A stretch of 64,000 bases of DNA from Rotaria socialis. Lineage: Eukaryota; Rotifera; Eurotatoria; Philodinida; Philodinidae. This document shows, piece after piece, positions 56,711 to 64,000 of this stretch. The stretch's first letter is position 1, and the number at the start of each line of letters is the position of its first letter. The notes beneath the pieces were generated by a model. It saw only the letters and a list, made by a program, of their open reading frames with translations. It did not search any database and was not told the DNA's origin. The stretch covers positions 186,001-250,000 of the forward strand of contig CAJNYU010002706.1 of NCBI GenBank assembly GCA_905331475.1, given 5' to 3'. Made by a program: the position numbers and the translations under genes.

Positions 56711-57863
56711 ACTATTGGACATTTTTAACAATTCAAGAAACAAAATAGAGAGTGCTTCGAACATCTTTTGCTTTTTTTATTCACTTTCTTAGTTAGATTC
56801 TCATCCTTTTATTTCATTCTATAACTTTCTATTCTCTGTAAGTCATACAATTAATTTAAAGTATATCAGTGTGAAATATCTTGAGTTTTGATAATAAAGA
56901 TTATTTAAACTAATTACACAATAATTAACATCAAACATTGGTGTATAGATAAAAAATTGTTTTTCACTAAGTTGTCACATTTTGATATGATTTATTAGTG
57001 GTATTATCACAAATTATTGTAATTATCATGATTCAATACGTGTTTTATTGTTAATTTTTACAGTAGATTTACTGATTAATTGTATGATGGCTTTGATGCA
57101 TGGTCTAATCTTGAGATTTCTGTTCGTATAAGATTTATGTTGATAGTTCCATTGATGATACTAGTTTTTCGTTTGAGTCAAAATTGATTATCTATTTGAT
57201 TTTGTTTTGAATTTACGCAACACCATCGATAATATCATGAATTTGAAAATATCACCTAAGCGTCGAAAATATCTGGTTTTGTCAGTATAAAAGATTTAGA
57301 AGTTTCATCAAAAAAAAATAAATCTTCAGAGCCATTGCTTTTGAATTTTTTAGTGAAAGTAAAAAATAATGCTAAACATTTATAAATCACTTTTTGCATG
57401 AATCACATATGAATCGAAAACATTTTTCTTATTTACTTTACGATACATAAAGCGTACCAATCAGTTATCTTCCATCAACACTTGTACGTTTTCTTCAATT
57501 CTATATTTTTTATTTGAACTTGTCATTAAAAATATATATTCTTCAACAACGTTTAGTTAGATTTTGACAACTTTCTTCATCGTAAATCGATCCAAGACCT
57601 CAAATACTATCGAATATTGTTGGCGCCTTTTTTTTTTTATAGATTCTCCATATAAATATTGCAAGGTCTACAATGAAATGCATACCAATCAAGTTGTTGA
57701 TATTCAGGAAGCTCAGATTATTTTTTAATATAAATAAAAATGTTCTTTTCTTTGAAAACCAAACGGTAGTATAGGATGATAATTTATTTACTGAGTAATA
57801 AAAGCAGCGAAAAATGAATCTGGATTTCAAAAAAATAAAACAATGTCTCCTAGAACAATGAAT
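56711..57863. other. Intergenic between convergent genes
   Basis: 1.15 kb between the LIM gene stop and the phosphatase stop. It is AT-rich; a 76-codon minus-strand frame at 57600-57830 has no support. Confidence 0.55.
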
Positions 57864-60675
57864 CTATTGATTTATTAAGAATTTCGGCTTTTTAAAGCGA
57901 CTTTTTAAATTCTCTAGAAATGTTGAATAAGGACAATAATAATTATCACAATTGGGTAATATCTGGGGCTATAACAAAATATACAATATACACAAAATTG
58001 AGCTAATCGTTGACTCTACTTACTTGACCAGCATAGTTAACTCCCACATATGTTTCATTTGGATTTGTTTTTGATGCATAATATTTGATGAAAATATATG
58101 CAGCATAATTTGGCCAGCTCATTTGAAATATCTATATAGAGTTAAATAAATACAACCTGTTAATTCATATAGAAAACTATACTTCAAGTGCCATTAATAA
58201 AGGAATTAGTGTTGTATCATGACCAGAGTAAACAAAAAGTTTTTTATATGGTCTAAAGATTTTATGAAGAAACAGCTGTGCGAAAAAAGAAAAAGAAAAA
58301 TAATGAGTCTGCCTACCTATTAATATGATTTTCTTGTTGTTCTTTAAAATTTTTTGAGATGTAATCAAAGTTTTGTTTCATTAAATAAAGAAGTGGTCCA
58401 CATGTTGAACGTATGAATAAATCAAAGCCAATTGATGTTCTAAATGAAACTAATTGCATTCTAAAGAATTATTTCAAAAGACATACGCCATCGAAACAAA
58501 TTCTCGTGCAGTCATTATTTCAAAATTTTTTGTTAATTCAATAAATTCTTTTGGAATTGAAAAATTATGCGCCTATATTAAGTAATCGATAAAATGAAAG
58601 CGTAAATGACTTTTGAATAAATAAAACACAAACTTCTCTTGATACAAATTCATCATGTAACTCAATAAGACCATGAGGGTAATCTTGAACACCTGATAAA
58701 TAAAAATAAACGATTTTAAAACAACAAAAAAATGTTGAAAGAATTAATTTTACCAATATTATCAATTAATGCTTGCCGAGCTACTTTCAAATCATGATTA
58801 TCATTTAATGATTTATACAATGCTATAGCTGTAGGGCAATCTTTAAGTTCAGGCGCCACTTTCGGGTTTGGGAACTTCAAAAAAATTTCCTAATTACATT
58901 TTAAATTTAATCAAAACAAGCATTCTTTACCATATCTTCATCGGGAAAATTCTGAACTTCGATTTCGAAAGGACCTTGTTTCATAAAATAAAAGATATAT
59001 TTTATAATAATAATATAGAATTTACCTTTTGATTTTATTTTATTGTCGTCTTTTTCAGACGAGAATAGGCCAGCAAGAAAACAGCGAGCACTTGCTATAG
59101 TTCGATCCATATAAGTTGATCGACAGCTAGAATTCATATATAAAAACAAATTAGTATTGCCATTTACTTCATTAGATCTATGAATGTTTCATTTAACTTG
59201 AACATGACTGCTTTAATTATTCCTTCTTTTGAAACATAAAATTCCTCTCTTGGATATTATTTCGAAAATAGAGAGATATTCTTTTAAGCTCTATTAGTAA
59301 TGAGAACAATATGATCGTTCATTAATTAAATTAAAATCTAACGTTATTAAATAACGCAAAATTCTTCTTAGATAGATAAAAGCAACAGTACTTGAACATG
59401 ACCCTCTTTCATTTGACTTTAATTCTTTATAGAAGGTTAGCGTTTGAACAAGTTTTTCTCATAAATATCTTTAATTATATCAAATTTTTGGGTTCTCACC
59501 TAATTCAACATAATTAGTTGATTCAATAACAAAATATCAAACCATTGTTTAATATCGGAAACTATGGAATCGATACAAGGTATAATAATGAGAAAAAGTA
59601 AAAATTTGCATAAATTTATTTAGTGTCACCAAGCGAAACAATATAGCGAACATTTTCTCACTCTATAATAATTTTATCATATATAATCTGAAAGTAATTT
59701 ATCTAAATGCCAAGAAAATTTCTTAGATTTATTGCTTCACTTAAATTGAGGCAAATGTATAGGCTAAATTATGCTAATTTTACTACAATTTGAAGACATC
59801 AAAATCAGAAATATGTACGCGCCTATTTGATATTTAAAATTCTTCACCGTAAACATATATTGCCTACAAAATATAACTTGAAAAGTAGTCAAATCTAGTC
59901 ACAAAATCCATTGTTTCCGTAACGGATAGTAGTTTGAAAATGAAAATAAAATGTGAATGTAACATACTAGACAAGGTCTGAATCATAAGTACTGGGTATA
60001 AGTTGATGTTGATCTTGCTTGATAATTTCAGATCGAATCAGTTGTCCAACTTGATATAATTGTTTTTCACCAATGGCAGTTAATTGACCTGTAACTACTT
60101 TTAAATCTGAAGTTGCCTAAAAGAAAAACGAAGTTTTCACAAATATTTAGTTTTTAATATTAAACAAACTTTTAATCTTTTTATTCGATCACCAATAATA
60201 TCATTTGCCGATAGTACTTTATCTTTTGAAACAATATCATTACCTAATTTTGTTATTAGTTTAATATCCCATTTCGATGGTGGATACGTCTCAATATGTT
60301 CTCTAGTATAAGTTGGCTAGAAGAAAATGAAAATTTTCAAATTAAAAATGATTCAGCGGTTTATTAGTTTGAATTTACTTCTTCAAATCCAGGTAGCAAA
60401 CTAAGTGGTGTTCGAGCTCCATGCCGAAAATAAATTTGCGCACCGATCAATTGTAAATCGTCACGCATTGTCGTATCGATTGGTTTATTTTGAATTTTTT
60501 TTGAATTCACACCAGCTGATGCCCAAGATATTAAAGTACTTTCATATGTTGACAATGATTTGGTTGATGTTCTTAAAGTAACATTAAATACACTTTCATA
60601 GCATAATTTTAATAATATTGTTGATGTTCCTGTCAGTAGTGACCACTTTAAAACTGAATGGTAACTTTGTCGCAT
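57864..60675 (-). CDS. ACP6: Lysophosphatidic acid phosphatase type 6-like
   Basis: Twelve exons join to 474 codons: 60379-60675, 60170-60316, 59968-60116, 59026-59126, 58931-58974, 58754-58889, 58634-58692, 58487-58572, 58317-58439, 58183-58252, 58024-58131 and 57864-57968. A hydrophobic segment at residues 11-25 is a membrane anchor or mitochondrial import signal. The histidine acid phosphatase core has RHGARTP (84-90, with nucleophile H85), VYCRSTYMDRTIASARCFLAGLF matching the RSTN...LAGLF block of ACP6 (quoted in parts), and SGHDTT with the proton donor H392-D393. The end PNCDNYYCPYSTFL matches the ACP6 GCPDGLCPLDMFL region. It would dephosphorylate lysophosphatidic acid, probably in mitochondria. 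PXYLP1 is the less likely alternative. Confidence 0.93.
59127..59967 (-). other. ACP6 intron, 841 bp
   Basis: AT-rich intron interrupting the RST motif region. No element is recognised. Confidence 0.7.
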
Positions 60676-60937
60676 GACCTCAGAGCAATGAAGTTTTATT
60701 TATCTATAACGAAGATTTTATTGTTTTATCATAGAAACACCAAGTTTATCGTAATTGATTTGATTAGTTTCACGTATAAAAATATAAATTTTTCAACAAA
60801 ATTTCAAGTTTTAAATATAAACATAAAAAGTAAAACATGAAGCACATGAAATTTTAACTGCCACTATTTATTAGCAAAAATTAAAAAATAAAGAATTTTT
60901 ACTTTAAAATGTAGATGACAAAAAATGTTAGATTTGA
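60676..60937. promoter_or_regulatory. ACP6 upstream / CEP170-like downstream spacer
   Basis: A 262-bp gap between the phosphatase start and the stop of the next minus-strand gene. It must contain the phosphatase promoter and the 3' untranslated region of the CEP170-like gene. Confidence 0.5.
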
Positions 60938-63900
60938 TTAGATAGAAAGATCAGTGTTGGTTGGACGTGCTAATGAAGTATCGATAGCTGAAATAGATTA
61001 ATAGGAATTTAGGTTAAAAATTCATCTTCAGGGTTACTTGTTTCCTAAAGAGAATTCATGTCAAACAAAACAATGTCGAAGTAAGATCGAACGAAATAAT
61101 TGCCTTGATTTCCTTAAAAACTCTGAATCAACAAAATAATATCTGAGTTCTCATATATTGAAATTTTAGATAAAACTGAAAACTCTCTATTCAATTATTG
61201 TATATTCAATAATCAATTATATTTCTATAAAAAGTGTAACACTTTCTACAATAAACATCGAGAGTAGAAATCTACAATGTTAGCTCAAAATTTAACATAA
61301 GTTAACAAAATGTTTTTAGTCTCATGCTCTTTCTACTATTTTAATTTTAACTGGCATCTTTTTAAAGGAACGATACCTTTCTGAAAAAAAAACTTCTTCA
61401 TCATAAATCCATGGGGACGAAAAACAGTCGGTATCGGTGAACAATTTAAGTTTTTCTTAATTCAATATTCATCAGGTATACTTAGAAACATAAGTTTCAG
61501 AGTAAGAAACGAAACTCGATTCTATTAGATAATCCTCGCAACCAGAACTAGTTTCACTACATATCTCATCTAGTTTGAGATAGAAGAAAATCACGTTGCT
61601 AATAATTTGACTTATATGAAAAAAATGGACAACAGGTTCTAGTTCTTTCGAATTGTTTAATTATTCATATTTATACAAAAGATTTAGAGAATTGATATCA
61701 CGAACTCGAAGTTTCAATCTAAAAACATCAATAGGTTGACCTACAATTTATTCTTATCTTATTGATGATATAGAAACTATAACTAACGCAATAATTGTCG
61801 CAATATGTTTTCTTATGTTTTTAAAGTATCTCAAGGGTTAATAATTATTGTTTCGAGAAAACATTCTTCTAGTACATTGTTCGTGATTGTTTTCTTCCGT
61901 TCTATCATATACTTTCATATCAAATATGTTGATTTAGTAAAAATCTTTTATTTTTACAGTTTACATATCGAAGTTGAACGAATCACTAACAACCAAAAAG
62001 TTTAAACTTTTAATATGTCTAAAAATTATCGAACATTTAACTCGCTATTTTATTTTCGATAATAAAAGAATTCTCTTGGCGACAACAAAATAGAACAAAT
62101 AAAAGATGGATTAGCTATGTTTTCTTAAGAGATTTGCAATAAAACATTCATTTTCGTTCTCAAAATCATTACTTTACTTCTAATAAAAACAATATATATA
62201 TATACACATATACCTACAGGTTAATGCTCGATTGACCATTGCCAATTTATCAATCAGTTGTTCTAATTGATGAACTTGCACATCATCATGATCATCAGTA
62301 GCGGATTCATTTAGTCTATATAATTAGTAAGAAGAAAAAATGAATCAAAATCAATGTAATTATAATATTTCATTTTACTGTAGTTTGCTCAATATACTAG
62401 CGGAAAGTTGAACTAATTTGTTTGCTAATCGTTTTCCATTTTCGCGTAATAGATCATATTGCTTCTAAGATATACGTACTATTATTTATTTATCATTGTT
62501 ATAAAAATCAAAGAAATTATGATTACCTCTTTAAGACTATATTCACTTGTGCTCAGTGTTTTATATTGTTCTTCATCATTGACGGTTGATATAACAGTTT
62601 TCCGACATGTGAAGAGTGGCGCTTCATGTTGCTTTGAACTTGCGGGTAAAACTTGTTGATCTAATGATGGCAATATTGTTCGTGTTCCTAACATATCTTG
62701 CAGCTGAAGTTTAACACTTTTTCTCGCTTTTGGTTGAACATGTAACTGTAAATGTGCCGGTTCTTTTTTACTATGACTACTTGGACTATAAGAACACGAA
62801 GCACTCATTATATCGCTTTCATACAATTGTTTTGTTGTAATTTGAGATAATTCTTCGATTTTCGCTTTTGCATGTGCTCGACGTAAGTGAACTGTTCGAT
62901 TCATCTGCCTACTTGGATGAATAACTGATGATGAAAGTGTTGTTGTTGGTTTTGAGTTTTTACCTGGTGAAATTTTTAATAAAATTTGTTTTTGGCTATA
63001 TTTTGATGCGAATGATGAAGGAATAGATTTTTTGTGATCTAATATACATAACTTATCTATAGAAAATTTGATTACATCTATTTTTGTATTATTACTCTGA
63101 TTAGGATCGATTGTATCTGATGAAAAAGTCTGTTGTTCATAATGAACATTTACTGGTGTTGTTTTATCTACGATTGACTTGTGTTGAAATAAGTCTGACG
63201 AACAAATTTGGTCATATATAGTTGTCTGATATTGGTTATAAGACTGAGACGAAGAATACAGAGGCTTTTGAGGCTTAAAAAGATAATTTTCCATAGAATT
63301 TTGATTAGAAGATATCAATTGACTATTGGCGGCTTTGATAGTCAGATGTTTAATAGAAGCAGAACTTCCTTCCAATTTCGATCTATATTAATATGAGTTT
63401 ATTCATAAGCAATCCATACAAGATTCAATATTTACTTCTGTGAATTTTCTATTTTTTGTCGAAGAGTATTTTTAGTTGGAAAAGGTTTTATTTCCAACGT
63501 TGGTGAAATAACTTAAATACAACACATGAGAAAAGTTCTTATCTTGTTTGAGAACAGTTTTTACCGAAACATTCCGCTGGTTTTATTTTCATTTTTGGTA
63601 ATATAACTGGTTTTTGTTGATATTGAACAGTCGATGAAGGAATGAGACAATTATATGGCTTATCTTCCAGCTCGTTACGTATGCTATGATGGCTGTTATT
63701 TCCAACTGAAGTTTGAGATAGTAATGGTGAGTCGTATGAATTCGTTTGAACATTCAAATCAATAATAGGACGATTAATCATTGGTGTTGCTGAGAATCCT
63801 AATCGATCCATATAAAATGTTTCATGAAGATATTTTGTTTGATTTTGATTTTTTTTAATTGACGATAAAGTATTAGTTTTTTGTTCTGGCTCATAATCTT

Positions 63901-64000
63901 CTTGAATATCAGTCTCATCTTCAATAATGTAAGTACCAGCATCGCTAAGTGCATCTGCATCATGATGGTTTGATAATGGCACCAAAAAATTCGATATTTC
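60938..64000 (-). CDS. CEP170-like centrosomal protein, C-terminal part
   Basis: Partial gene running off the right edge. Six exons in transcript order are 63565-64000 (open on the left side of the protein), 63436-63511, 62527-63382, 62379-62464, 62218-62315 and 60938-60987, all phase-consistent. The visible part starts with NHHDADALSDAGTYIIEDE, close to the HDADSLSDAGTYTIE motif of CEP170. A serine-rich disordered stretch with RTVHLRRAHAKAK follows, then a C-terminal helix pair: LLRENGKRLANKLVQLS and LEQLIDKLAMVNRALTSI correspond to CEP170's RENTEHLAEKM and LRRVQKQLEVINAI. An N-terminal FHA domain would be expected outside the window. CEP170 proteins bind microtubules and the mother centriole's subdistal appendages. 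The last intron, 60988-62217, is 1.2 kb. Confidence 0.85.
60988..62217 (-). other. CEP170-like last intron, 1.2 kb
   Basis: Intron placed between the NRALT exon and the 50-bp final exon (IDTSLARPTNTDLSI). An AT run lies near 62192-62202. No transposon ends are seen. Confidence 0.6.

Overview
The window looks like nuclear DNA of a small, AT-rich invertebrate. The genes have many small exons separated by mostly 45-70 bp GT-AG introns, and every recognisable protein is an ordinary animal protein. The style (very short introns, divergent but complete animal orthologues, hAT and mariner-type DNA transposons, signs of spliced-leader-type acceptors) fits a bdelloid rotifer such as Adineta or Rotaria best. 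That is an inference; no single sequence here proves it. Nothing looks bacterial, and I found no CRISPR array, rRNA or tRNA gene.

Layout, left to right. 25-1025 (+): 3' end of a proline-rich repeat protein. 5769-8919 (-): complete D2-like dopamine receptor. 13314-13942: small inverted-repeat element with an 8-bp target duplication. 15552-16861: intact mariner-like element with a DD37D transposase. 18013-22721 (-): divergent alpha-tubulin, one intron of which holds a 2.26-kb hAT-like element with a 705-bp-arm palindrome inside. 23489-31273 (-): kinesin-4/KIF21-like motor, with a 970-bp hAT-like MITE in one intron. 31823-37156 (+): CNOT4/NOT4 E3 ligase. 38625-41858 (-): USP30-like membrane deubiquitinase that appears to have lost its catalytic histidine. 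42018-43796 (+): mitochondrial peroxiredoxin-5. 47005-48871 or 49130 (+): SPATS2-like protein. 51388-52692 (+): HDAC11. 52758-53388 (+): TXNDC17/TRP14, only 65 bp after HDAC11. 56234-56710 (+): single-LIM muscle LIM protein. 57864-60675 (-): ACP6-like acid phosphatase. 60938-64000 (-, continues outside): C-terminal part of a CEP170-like centrosomal protein.

Exon structures were rebuilt by hand: splice sites were chosen so that phase is kept and family motifs continue across each junction. Eleven of the complete gene models close to an exact reading frame with GT-AG introns throughout; the SPATS2 3' end does not resolve cleanly.

Functional grouping is loose, as expected for an animal genome. 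Cytoskeleton and centrosome: alpha-tubulin, KIF21-like kinesin, CEP170-like. Mitochondrial or redox: USP30-like and PRDX5, which are divergently arranged and share a 159-bp spacer, plus TXNDC17 and ACP6. Gene regulation: CNOT4 and HDAC11. The most unusual items are the palindrome inside a hAT element in the tubulin intron, the apparent pseudo-deubiquitinase, the HDAC11-TXNDC17 operon-like junction, the KIF21 without WD40 repeats, and the altered K40 loop of the alpha-tubulin. I did not find a convincing wholly new multi-gene system.
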